DNA from: Luscinia megarhynchos
Lineage: Eukaryota > Chordata > Aves > Passeriformes > Turdidae
Length of the DNA stretch: 64,000 nucleotides
Direction: 5' to 3'
Assembly (NCBI GenBank): GCA_034336665.1
Contig: JAPFBE010000068.1
Location: forward strand, 186,001-250,000
The notes under the pieces are model-generated. The model saw nothing but the letters and a program-made list of their open reading frames with translations. It did no database searches and had not been told where the DNA came from. The translations under genes and the position numbers were made by a program. Every line of letters starts with the position of its first letter. Position 1 is the first letter of the stretch. Shown here piece after piece: positions 13,901 to 26,700 of this stretch.

Positions 13901-16430
13901 GCTGACCATCGCCCACGGGACCCCCGGTCACGGAGACCCCTCCCCAAATTAAAATAACACAGAGACCCTCCCCAAATTAGAATAACACTGAGACACTGAG
14001 ACCCCTCCCCAAATTAGAATAACACACAGAGACCCCTCCCCAAATTAGAATAACACTGAGACACTGGGGACCCCTCCCCAAATTAGAATAACACACTGAG
14101 ACCCCTCCCCCAAATTCACACTGGCCCCCCAAGAGCCAGAACTGACCATGCAGCCCACGGGACCCCCGGTCGCAGGAGACCCCTCCCCAAATTCACACTG
14201 AGACCCTCCCCAAATTCACTGAGACCCTTCCCCCAAATTCACTGAGACCCCTCCCCAAATTCACTCCTGAGACACTGAGACCCCTCCCCCAAATTAAAAT
14301 AACCCTGAGACCCCTTCCCCAAAATAACCCTGAGACCCCTCCCCAAATTAACCCTGAGACACAGAGACCCTCCCCCAAATTCACACTGAGACCCCTCCCC
14401 CAAATTAGAATAATCCTGGGACCCCTCCTCAAATTAGAATAACACAGAGACCCTCCCCAAATTCACACTGACCCCCCAGGGCAGGGAGCTGACCATCGCC
14501 CACGGGACCCCCGGTGCGGAGACCCCTCCCAAATTCACTGAGACCCCTCCCCAAATTAATCCTGAGACCCCTCCCCCAAATTCACTGAGAAACACAGAGA
14601 CCCTCCCCAAATTCACTGAGACCCCTCCCCAAAATAGCCCTGAGACACTGAGACCCCTCCCCAAATTGGGATAACACAGAGACCCCTTCCCCAGTTCACT
14701 GAGACCCCTCCCCAAATTAAAATAACACAGAGAGACCCTCCCCAAAGTAACCCTGAGACACAGAGACCCCTCCCACATTCACACTGAGACCCCTCCCCAA
14801 ATTCACACTGACCCCCCGGGTGAGAGCTGACCATCACCCACGGGACCCCCGGTGCAGGAGACCCCCTCCCAAATTAGAATAACACAGAGACCCCTCCCCC
14901 AAATTAGAATAACACAGAGACCCCTCCCCCAAATTCACTCTGAGACCCCTCCCCAAATTTACAGACACACCCCCAGGGACCCTCCCCTCCCCCCAAACAC
15001 AACCCCTACCCACAGGACCCCTCCCCAAATTCAGCCCTGGGACCCTCCCCAAAATATTCCTGAGACCCCTCCCCAAATTCACACTGAGACCCTGAGACCC
15101 CCCCTCCCCAAAATCACCCTGGGACCCCTCCCCAAAATCACCCTGGGACCCCCTCCCAAAATCACCCTGGGACCCCTCCCCAAATTCACCCCCGACCCAC
15201 CCAAGCTCCTCCCCCACCCCTGGGACCCCTCCCCCAACTCCTGGTGACCCCTCCCCACCCCATTTCCACCCCCCAGACCCTTTTTTTTGGGGTGGGGAGG
15301 GGGATCTAGCACCCTCCCCCTCTCTGATTTTCTCCCTCCCTCCCCCCCCTCAGGTTCCAGCCCGGGACCCCCCCAACCCGGGGGTGGGGGAGGAGGAGAG
15401 AGAAGAACACTAAGTCCCGATGTCCCCAAGGCGCCGCCCCTCCCCCGGGGGTGTCACCCCCATACGGCCCCCCGAGGGAGCTCCTCCTTGGCCCCTCCCC
15501 CGGGTGAGTGGCGGGGGACACTGGGGGGACACTGGGGACACTAGGGGGACACTAGGAACATTAGGGGGGATTGGAGACTACTAAGGGGGACATTGGGGAC
15601 ATTAGGGGACATTGGGGGATTGGAGACACTGGGGGGACATTGGGGACATTAGGGGACACTAGGGACATTGGGGACATTAGGGGGACATTAGGGGGGTGGG
15701 GACATTGAGGGACATTAGGGGACATTAGGGGGAATTTGGGAACATTAGGGGACATTAGGGGACACTGGGGGGGACATTGGGGGGCGTTGGGGGGACATTG
15801 AGGGACACTGGGGGGACACTGGGGGGACATTGAGGGGACATTAGGGGACACTGGGGACATTAGGGGGTGATTGGGGACAATGGGGACATTGGGGGACATT
15901 GAGAGAGGATTGGGGGACATTGGGGACATTAGGGGACATTAGGGGACACTTTCGGTGACACTGGTGACACTCAGTGACACTGTCGGTGACACTAGTGACA
16001 CTCAGTGACACTTTCGGTGACACTTCGGTGACACTCAGTGACACTCGAGTGACACTTCGGTGACACTGGTGCCACTTCCCGGTGCCACTCGGTGACACTC
16101 GGTGACACTCGGTGACACTCAGTGACACTGGTGACATCGGTGACACTGAGTGCCACCAGTGCCACCAGCTGTCCCCCTCAGGCCAGCCCCGGCCGTGCAG
16201 CTCACATCCCCACAGTGGGTGACCCGAGTGTCCCGAGGCCTAGGTGGCAGCACTTGGCGCTGTCTGCAGTGTCCCCAGGGGTGTCCCCAAAGCGTCCCCA
16301 AGGGGGTGTCCCCAGTGTCCCCAGGGGTGTCCCCAGCCGGTGTCACCACGGGGACACCCCTACCACCAGACACGGTGTCACGAGCAGGGCGAGGGGACAG
16401 GGGAACAGGTGAGAGTGTCACCCACGGGAT

Positions 16431-16461
<31 letters not shown>

Positions 16462-16719
16462 CTTGAACAGGGGCGGGGGACAGCGAACAAGGTGAGTGTC
16501 ACCCACGGGATGGGGACAGGGGACAGGGACAGGGACAGGGGACAGGGACAGGGACAGGGAACAGGTGAGTGTCACCCACGAGGATGGGACAGGGACAGGG
16601 ACAGGGACAGGGGACAGGGACAGGGACAGTGTCACCTCCTGGGGCAGTGTCACCCACGGGATGGGGACAGGGACAGGGACAGGGACAGGGAACAGGTGAG
16701 AGTGTCACCCACCCGGGAT

Positions 16720-16758
<39 letters not shown>

Positions 16759-16934
16759 GCTGTGTCACCCGAGGATGGGGGACAGGGACAGGGACAGGGA
16801 CAGGGAACAGGTGAGTGTCACCCACGGGGATGGGACAGGGACAGGGACAGGGGCAGGGACAGGGACAGGGACAGGGGAGAGTGTCACCCCCAGGGTCAAT
16901 GTCACCCCCAGGGGCAATGCCACCCAGCAGGATG

Positions 16935-16970
<36 letters not shown>

Positions 16971-17047
16971 GGGGCCGGCCGAACAGGTGAGTGTCACCCA
17001 CAGGGATGGGACAGGGACAGGGACAGGTGGAGTGTCACCCACGGGAT

Positions 17048-17098
<51 letters not shown>

Positions 17099-17229
17099 GG
17101 CTGTGTCACCTCCTGGGGCTGTGTCACCCAGCGGGATGGGGACAGGGACAGGGACAGGGGAGAGGGACAGGGACAGTGTCACCCCAGAGTCAGTGTCACC
17201 TCCTGGGGCAGTGTCACTTACGGGGGCCG

Positions 17230-17261
<32 letters not shown>

Positions 17262-17534
17262 TGCCACCTCCTGGGGTGAGTGTCAGCCACGCGAGGGCGG
17301 GGGACAGGACAGTGTCACCCCAGGGTCAGTGTCACCTCCTGGGACAGGGACAGGGAGAGGGAGAGGGACACCAGCCAGGTCAGTGTCACCCCCAGGGCCA
17401 CTGTCACCTCCTGGGGGCTGTGTCACCCTGGCCCAGGGATGGGGACAGGGACAGGAGGGACAGGGGAGAGGGACAGGGACAGTGTCACCCCAGAGTCAGT
17501 GTCACCTCCTGGGGCAGTGTCACCCGCAGGGACG

Positions 17535-17566
<32 letters not shown>

Positions 17567-17742
17567 TGCCACCTCCTGGGGGTGGTGTCAGCCACGGAGA
17601 CCCGAGGGACAGGGACAGTGTCACCCCAGGGTCCAGTGTCACCTCCTGGGACAGGGACAGGGGAGAGGGAGAGGACACCAACCAGGTCAGTGTCACCCCA
17701 GGGCCACTGTCACCTCCTGGGGCTGTGTCACCCAACGGGATA

Positions 17743-17786
<44 letters not shown>

Positions 17787-20700
17787 TGCCACCCCAGGGT
17801 CAGGGTCACCACCTGGGGGCATGTGTCACCTCCTGGGACAGGGACGGGGACAGATGCCACCCCCAGGGCCACTGTGTCACCTCCTGGGGGCAGTGTCACC
17901 CAGCAGGACAGGGACAGGGACAGGGACAGGGACAGTGCCACCCCAGGGTCAGTGTCATCCCCCAGGGTCAGTGTCACCTCCTGGGGTGGTGGCACCTCTG
18001 GGTCACTGTCACCCCAGGGGCAGTGCCACTCCCAGGCCGTTGTCACCTCCTGGGGCGGTGGCACTTCCGGAGTGGCGTCACCTCAGTGTCCCGCTGTCAC
18101 CCCCAGGTGATGCCACTCCCGAGGCCGTCGTCCCCAGTGTAGCGTCACCCAAAGGCCTTGAGTGGCGTCACGGTGTCACCCGATGGGGCCAGCCAGCTCT
18201 GGGGACAGCGGTGGCGCTGGAGGTGGCAACCAGGTCAGTGCCACCTCCCTCGGGGGGCATTGTCACCTCCCTCTGGGGGTCATTGTCACCTCCTCTGGGG
18301 TCATTGTCACTTCTCTGGTTGTGCCACCCCTAATGTCGTTGTCACTCCTTGAGACAATTGCCACCCCCGTTGTCACCCCTGATCCCATTGTCACCCTCAT
18401 TTTAACCCCCTGTCCCCATTGTCAAGCTCATTGTCACCCCCCGACCCCCATTGTCACCTGTCCCCTTTGTCACCTCCTGTCCCCATTGTCACCTGTCCCC
18501 ATTGTCTCCTGTCCCCATTGTCACCTCCCTGTCCCCATTGTCACCCCTCCATCCCCATTGTCACCTGTCCCCATTGTCACCTCCCTGTCCCCATTGTCTC
18601 CTGTCCCCATTGTCACCTCCCTGTCCCCATTGTCACCCTCCATCCCCATTGTCACCTGACCCCATTGTCACCCCCATCCCCATTGTCACCTGTCCCCATT
18701 GTCACCCCCCATCCCCATTGTCACCTGTCCCCATTGTCACCCCCATCCCCATGGTCACCTGTCCCCATTGTCACCTCCATCCCCATGGTCACCTGTCCCC
18801 ATTGTCACCTCCCTGTCCCCATTGTCACCTGTCCCCCATTGTCACCTCCTTGTCCCCATGGTCACCTGTCCCCATTGTCACCCCCCCATCCCCATGGTCA
18901 CCTGTCCCCATTGTCACCTCCCTTGTCCCCATTGTCACCTGTCCCCATTGTCACCCCCCCATCCCCATTGTCACCTGTCCCCATTGTCACCTGTCCCCAT
19001 TGTCACCCCCCATCCCCATTGTCACCCCCATCCCCATTGTCACCTGTCCCCATTGTCACCCCCCATCCCTATTGTCACCTGTCCCCCTTGTCACCTGACC
19101 CCATTGTCACCCCATCCCCATTGTCACCTATCCCCATTGTCACCTGTCCCCATTGTCACCCTGTCCCCATTGTCACCCCCCATCCCCATTGTCACCTGTC
19201 CCCATTGTCACCCCCATCCCCATTGTCACCTCCTTGTCCCCATTGTCACCTGTCCCCATTGTCACCCCCATCCCCATTGTCACCTCCTTGTCCCCATTGT
19301 CACCCCCATCCCCATTGTCACCTGACCCCATTGTCACCCTCCATCCCCATTGTCACCTGTCCCCATCCCCATTGTCACCTGTCCCCATTGTCACCCTGAC
19401 CCCCATTGTCACCTGTCCCCATTGTCACCCTCCATCCCCATTGTCACCTGTCCCCCTTGTCACCTGACCCCCATTGTCACCTCCCGTCCCCCATTGTCAC
19501 CTGTCCCCATTGTCACCCCCCATCCCCATTGTCACCTGTCCCCATTGTCACCCCCCCCATCCCCATTGTCACCTCCTTGTCCCCATTGTCACCTGTCCCC
19601 ATTGTCACCCCCATCCCCATTGTCACCTGTCCCCCACTGTCACCATCCCCTCTGTCCCCGCAGGCCCCTCGTCACCCGGCCGCTGCCATCCCCGCCCAGC
19701 GGTGACACCAGCGAGGGAGCAGGGACGATGCCACTCAGCTCAGTGCCACCTCGGGGACAGGGACAGGCACGGGGACAGGGACAGGGACGGGGACAGGCAC
19801 GGGGACAGGGACAGGGACAGGAGCCAGGGACAGGGACAGGCACGAGGACAGGGACAGGGACAGGGACGGGGACAGGGAGCGATTCTGCTCGGCTACAGCC
19901 GCACCCAGTAGTGGCCAGTGGCTGTCCCTCTGTCCCGCTGTCCCCGTGTCCCCACATCCAGCAGCTGGGACGGGGCCATGACTTGGCCAGTGTGGAGGGG
20001 ACAGCGGGGACAGCAGAGGGGACAGCAGAGGGGACAGGGCCACCCCGGGGCCACCAGCCGCCCCCCAGGAGGGGCTGCCCCCGACATCGTGGAGTTACGT
20101 GCTGCTTGGCGTCACGGGGGACGGGGGACAGCGAGGGGACAGCGAGGGACAGCGGGGACCCAGTGGCGCCCTGGCGGGGACGAGCGGCGATGGGGGCAGC
20201 GGGCAGGGAGCCACCCGGCTTAGGGACATCCAACAGAGCCACCCGCTTGGGGACATCAGGCAGAGCCACCAGCTTGGGGACATTGGCCCAGGACACCGGC
20301 TTGGGGACGTTGATGGAAGCCACCAGCTTGGGGACATTGGCCAAGGACACCAGCTTGGGGACATTGATCAGAGCCACCAACCTGGGGACATTCGTCAGAG
20401 CCACCAGCTTGGGGACATCCATCAGAGCCACCAGTTTGGGGACATGGATCAAAGCCACCAGCTTGGGGACATCAGGCAGAGCCACCAGCTTGGGGACATT
20501 GATGGAAGCCACCAGCTTGGGGACATCCATCAGAGCCACCAGTTTGGGGACATGGATCAAAGCCACCAGCTTGGGGACATCAGGCAGAGCCATCGGTTTG
20601 GGGACATCCGTCAGAGCCACCAACTTGGGGACATTGGCCAAGGACACAAGTTTGGGGACATCAGTCAGAGCCACCAGCTTGGGGACATCACCGAGAGCCA

Positions 20701-23700
20701 CCAGCTTGGGGACATGGATGGAAGCCACCAGCTTGGGGACATTGGCCAAGGCCACCAATTTATGGACATTGATGGAAGCCACCAATCTGGGGACATTAAT
20801 CAGAGCCACCAATCTGGGGACATTAATCAGAGCCACCAGCTTGGGGACATCGATCAGAGCCACCAGCTTGGGGACATCACTCAGGGCCACCAGCTGGGAA
20901 ATGTCCATGGCCACCAGCTTGGGGGACATCAGCCATGGCCACCACCTCGGTGACGTCACCCGGGGCCACCCCGTGGTGGTGGTAGTGCCACCAACGGCCA
21001 CGGGGGACGCCCTTGGGGACAGCTTGGGGACATGCCAAGAGACCGGGGAGGGACGGGGCCGGGGACGAAGAGACCATGGCTGGAGCTGGACAGTGGGGAC
21101 AGCAGGTGGGGACACTGGGGACACTGGGGACACTGGGGGAATTTGGGGACACTGGGGGATTGGGGGACACTGGGGGACACTACGGGGACACTGGAGGGGT
21201 TGGGGGATTGGGGACATTGGGGAATTGGGGACATTAGGGGACACTGGGGGGATTGGGGGGATTAGGGGGACATTGGGGGACATTGTGGGGATTGGGGGAC
21301 ACTGGGAATTGGGGACAGTGGGGGACATTGGGGGATTGGGGACATTGGGGACACTGGGGGAATTTTGGGACATTGGGGGACACTGTGGGGATTTGGGACA
21401 GTGGGGACACTGGGGACATTGGGGGACAGTGGGGGACATTGGGGAATTGGGGACACTGGGGAACATTGGGGACAGTGACAGTTTGGGGTCACCTGTCCCA
21501 ATTTTGGGGTCACCTGTCCCCGTTTGGGGGTCACCTGTCCCGATTTTGGGGTCACCTGTCCCAATTTTGGGGTCACTCTGTCCCAGTTTGGGGTCACCTG
21601 TCCCAGTCTGGGGTCACTCTGTCCCGATTTGGGGTCACCTGTCCCAATTTTGGGTCACCTGTCCCAATTTTGGGGTCACCTTTCCCAATTTTGGGGTCAC
21701 CTGTCCCAGTTTGGGGTCACCTGTCCCAATTTTGGGGTCACCTGTCCCAGTTTGGGGTCACCTGTCCCGATTTTGGGGTCACCTCTCCCAATTTTGGGGT
21801 CACCTGTCCCAGTTTGGGGTCACCTGTCCCAGTTTGGGGTCACTCTGTCCCGATTTTTGGGGTCACCTGTCCCAGTTTGGGGGTCACCTGTCCCAGTTTG
21901 GGGTCACCTGTCCCGATTTTTGGGTCACCTGTCCCGATTTGGGGTCACCTGTCCCAATTTGGGGTCACCTGTCCCAATTTTGGGGTCACCTGTCCCAATT
22001 TGGGGTCACCTGTCCCAGTTTGGGGTCACCTCTCCCAATTTTGGGGTCACCTGTCCCGATTTTGGGGTCACCTGTCCCAATTTGGGGTCACCTGTCCCAG
22101 TTTGGGGTCACCTGTCCCAATTTTGGGGTCACCTGTCCCCGTTTGGGGTCACCTGTCCCAGTTTGGGGTCACCTGTCCCAGTCTGGGGTCACCTGTCCCG
22201 ATTTGGGGTCACCTGTCCCAGTTTGGGGTCACTCTGTCCCAATTTTGGGGTCACTCTGTCCCAGTTTGGGGTCACCTGTCCCAGTTTGGGGTCACCTGTC
22301 CCAATTTTGGGGTCACCTGTCCCAGTTTGGGGTCACCTGTCCCGATTTTGGGGTCACCTGTCCCAATTTTGGGTCACCTGTCCCAGTTTGGGGTCACCTG
22401 TCCCAATTTTGGGGTCACCTGTCCCGATTTTGGGGTCACGTGTCCCGATTTTGGGGTCACGTGTCCCCTCCCCTCCCCCCAGGGTGAAGGAGGAGCCGGA
22501 GGAGCTGATGAGCGACAGCTGCGGGTGAGACCCAAAATATCCCAAAATATCCCCAAAAATATCCCAAAATATCCCAGAAATATCCCGAAATATCCCCAAA
22601 AATATCCCAAAATATCCCAAAATATCCCAAAATATCCCCCAAAAATATCCCAAAATATCCCAAAATATCCCAAAATATCCCAAAAATATCCCAAAATATC
22701 CCAAAATATCCCAAAAATATCCCCAAAAATATCCCAAAATATCCCAAAATATCCCAAAAATATCCCAAAAATATCCCAAAATATCCCCAAAATATCCCAA
22801 AATATCCCAAAAATATCCCAAAATATCCCAAAATATCCCAAAATATCCCAAAAATATCCCAAAAATATCCCAAAATATCCCAGAATATCCCAAAATATCC
22901 CCAAAATATCGTAAAATATCCCTAAAATATCCCTAAAATATCCCCAAAATCACCCCAAAATATCCCATAATATTCCCAAAAATATCCCAAAATATCCCAA
23001 AATATCCCAAAATATCCCAAAATGTCCCAAAATATCCCAAAATGTCCCAAAATATCCCCAAAATCACCCAAAATATCCCAAAATTCCCCAAAAATCCCCA
23101 AAATATCCCAAAATATCCCAAAGTATCCCCAAAATATCCCCAAAATCACCCCAAAATATCCCATAATATTCCCAAAAATATCCCAAAATATCCCAAAATA
23201 TCCCAAAAATATCCCAAAATATCCCAAAATATCCCCAAAAATATCCCAAAATATCCCAAAATATCCCAAAATATCCCAAAATATCCCGAGAAATATCCTA
23301 AAATATCCCAAAATATCCCAAAATATCCCCGAAAATATCCCGCAAAATATCCCAAAAATATCCCCAAAATCACCCCAAAATATCCCATAATATTCCCCAA
23401 AAATATCCCAAAAATATCCCAAAATATCCCAAAATATCCCAAAATGTCCCAAAATATCCCTAAAATGTCCCTAAAATATCCCCAAAATCACCCAAAATAT
23501 CCCAAAAATTCCCCAAAAATCCCCAAAATATCCCAAAATATCCCAAAGTATCCCTAAAATATCCCCAAAATCACCCCAAAATATCCCATAATATTCCCAA
23601 AATATCCCAAAATATCCCAAAATATCCCCAAAAATCACCCCCAAAATATCCCATAATATTCCCAAAATATCCCAAAATATCCCAAAATATCCCAAAATAT

Positions 23701-26700
23701 CCCAGAATATCCCAAAATATCCCAAAAATATCCCAAAATGTCCCAAAATATCCCAAAATATCCCAAAATATCCCAAAATGTCCCAAAATATCCCAAAATG
23801 TCCCAAAATATTCCAAAATACCCCAAAATATCCCAAAATATCCCGAAAATATCCCAAAATATCCCAAAATACCCCAAAATATCCCAAAATATCCCCAAAA
23901 TAATCCCAAAATATCCCAAAAACATCCCAACAATATCCCGAAAATATCCCAAAATATCCCAAAATATCCCAAAATATCCCAAAGTATCCCAAAATATTCC
24001 AAAATATCCCAAAATATCCCAAAATATCCCGAAATATCCAAAAAATATCCCGAAAAAAATCCCAAAATCACCCTAAGTATCCCAAAATATCCCCAAAATC
24101 ACCCCAAAATATCCCACAATTACCCAAAATAAACTAAAAATATCCCAAAATCACCCAAAATATCTCAAAAAAATCCCAAAAATATTCCAAAATATCCAAA
24201 AAATATCCCAAAATTGCCCAAAATTAACCAAAAATATCTCCAAATAACCCAAAAATATCCCAAAATATCCTAAAATACCCCAAAAAATCCCCAAAAATAT
24301 CCCCTAAAATCACCCAAAAATATCCCGAAATATCCCGAAAATATCCAAAAATATCCCAAAATCACCCAAAATCACCCAAAAATATCTCAAAATCACCCAA
24401 AATATCCCAAAATCACCCGAAATATCCCCAATATATCCCCAAAACCACCAAAAATGTCCCGAAATCACCCAAAATCCACTAAAATCGCCCAAAATGTCCC
24501 TAAAATCCCTTAAAATTGCCCCAAAATATTCCCAAAACCGCCTGAAATTGCCCCAAAATATTTTCATCATTCCCCAAAATCATCCAAAATGGCCCCAAAA
24601 TGTTCCCAAAATTGCCTCAAATTCCCCAAAATCCCCAAATCCCTGAAAATTCCCCCAAATCCCTCCCTGAACTCATCCCAAAATTCCCCCTAAATTCACC
24701 CAAATCCCCTAAAATTTCCCCAAATTCCCGAAAATTTTCCCCAAAATCCTCCCTGAAATCCACAAAAGATTCTCCAGAACCTCCCCAAATTCTCTTAAAT
24801 CACAAAAAAATCCCCAAAAATCCCCAAAAATTCCCAAAAAACCCCAAAAAACCCCAAAAATTCCCCCAAAAATCCCCAAAAAATATCCCAAAAATTCCCA
24901 AAATTCCCCTAGCCCTCAAAAATCCTCAAAATCCCTCAAAAATTCCCCAGAGATTCTCTAAAGTCCCCAAAATCCCCTAAAATTCCCTAAAATTCCCCCA
25001 AAAATCCCAAAAATTCCCTTAAAATTCCCTCAAAATCCTCAGAATTCCCTCTAAAAACTCCCCAAAATTCTAAAAAATCCCTAGTAAAAATTCCCCCTAA
25101 AAATTCCTCAAAAATTCCCCAAAAATCCCCAAAAATTCTCCAAGTCCCAAAAATTCCTCAAGTGATTCCCTCAAAAACCCTAAAGGGTTCCCTCAAAAAT
25201 TCCCAAAATTCCTCCCAGGTCTCCCCCAGTGACGTCATCTCGGCTCTGAGCCACACCCATGTCCCAGGTGAGGGGGAGGGGCGGGATGTGGGGAATTTTG
25301 GGGAATTTTGGGGGATTTTTGGGGAATTTTGGGGAATTTAGGAGCAATTTTTGGTCGATATTTGTTGATTTTTTTTTGTTGATTTGAGGTAAAATTTGGG
25401 TTAATTTTGGGCACATTTGGGGATTTTGGCCGATTTTGGGATGATTTTGGGGTGATTTTGGGTTGATTTTGGCTGATTTTGGGGTGATTTTGGGTTGATT
25501 TTGGCCGATTTTGGGGTGATTTTGGGTTGATTTTGGCCGATTTTGGGGTGATTTTTGGGTTAATTTTACAACATTTTGGGTTAATTTTGGCTGATTTTGG
25601 CCGATTTTGGGGGTGATTTTGGGTTGATTTTGGGATCATTTTGGGTTGATTTTGTACGATTTTATCGCATTTTGGGTTGATTTTGACCGATTTTGGGGTG
25701 ATTTTGGGTTAATTTTGGCCGATTTTGGGATGATTTTGGGATGATTTTGGCCGATTTTGGGGTGATTTGGGCAGATTTTGGCCGATTTTGGGGTGATTTT
25801 GGGTTGATTTTGGCCGATTTTGGGATGATTTTGGGTTAATTTTGGCTGATTTTGGGATGATTTTGGGATGATTTTAATGATTTTTGGGGTGATTTGGGCA
25901 GATTTTAACCGATTTTGGGGTGATTTTGGGTTAATTTTGGCTGATTTTGGGAGTGATTTTCAGCCGATTTTGGGGTGATTTTGGGTTGATTTTAACCGAT
26001 TTTGGGGTGATTTTGGGTTAATTCTTGGCTGATTTTGGGGTGATTTTAACCGATTTTTGGGGTGATTTTGGGTTAATTTTAGCCGATTTTAGCTCGATTT
26101 TAAAGTGATTTTAGCGATTTTGGGATGATTTTGGGTTAATTTTGGCTGATTTTGGGGTGATTTTGGGTTGATTTTGGGTTAATTTTGGGATCATTTTGAA
26201 GTGATTTTGGGACTCATTTGGGGTGATTTTAGCCGATTTTGACCCGATTTTGGGAGTGATTTTGGGTTAATTTTAGCTGATTTTGGGTTAATTTTGGCTG
26301 ATTTTTGGGGGTGATTTTGGGGTGATTTTGGCTGATTTTGGCTGATTTTGGGATGATTTTGGCCGATTTTGGGGTGATTTTGGGTTAATTTTGGCCGATT
26401 TTGGGGTGATTTTGGGTTAATTTTGGCTGATTTTGGGATGATTTTGGGATGATTTTGGCCGATTTTGGGTTGATTTTGGCCGATTTTGGGGTGATTTTAA
26501 TACGATTTTGGGGTGATTTTTGGGTTGATTTTGGGATCATTTTAGGGTTGATTTTGACCGATTTTGGCCGATTTTGGGGAGTGATTTTGGCCGATTTTGG
26601 GTTAATTTTGGCTGATTTTGGGGTGATTTTGGGTTAATTTTGGCTGATTTTGGGGTGATTTTGGGTTGATTTTGGCTGATTTTGGGGTGATTTTGGGTTG

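Noticed and set aside
16150..18333. 727-codon Gly/Thr/Asp/Arg-rich frame
   Set aside because: Product of GGGACA hexamers; start and end do not match a gene. Only 16182-16260 is supported.
19350..22487. 1045-codon open frame
   Set aside because: Runs across a CCATTGTCACC array, intron-like sequence, the 27-bp array and a GGGGTCACCTGTCCC array. Only parts at 19664-19752 and 19881-20215 resemble KMT2B.
22374..24071. Minus-strand frames of FGIFWDILGY repeats resembling membrane proteins
   Set aside because: Hydrophobic appearance arises from the AATATCCC unit read on the other strand; present in several frames.
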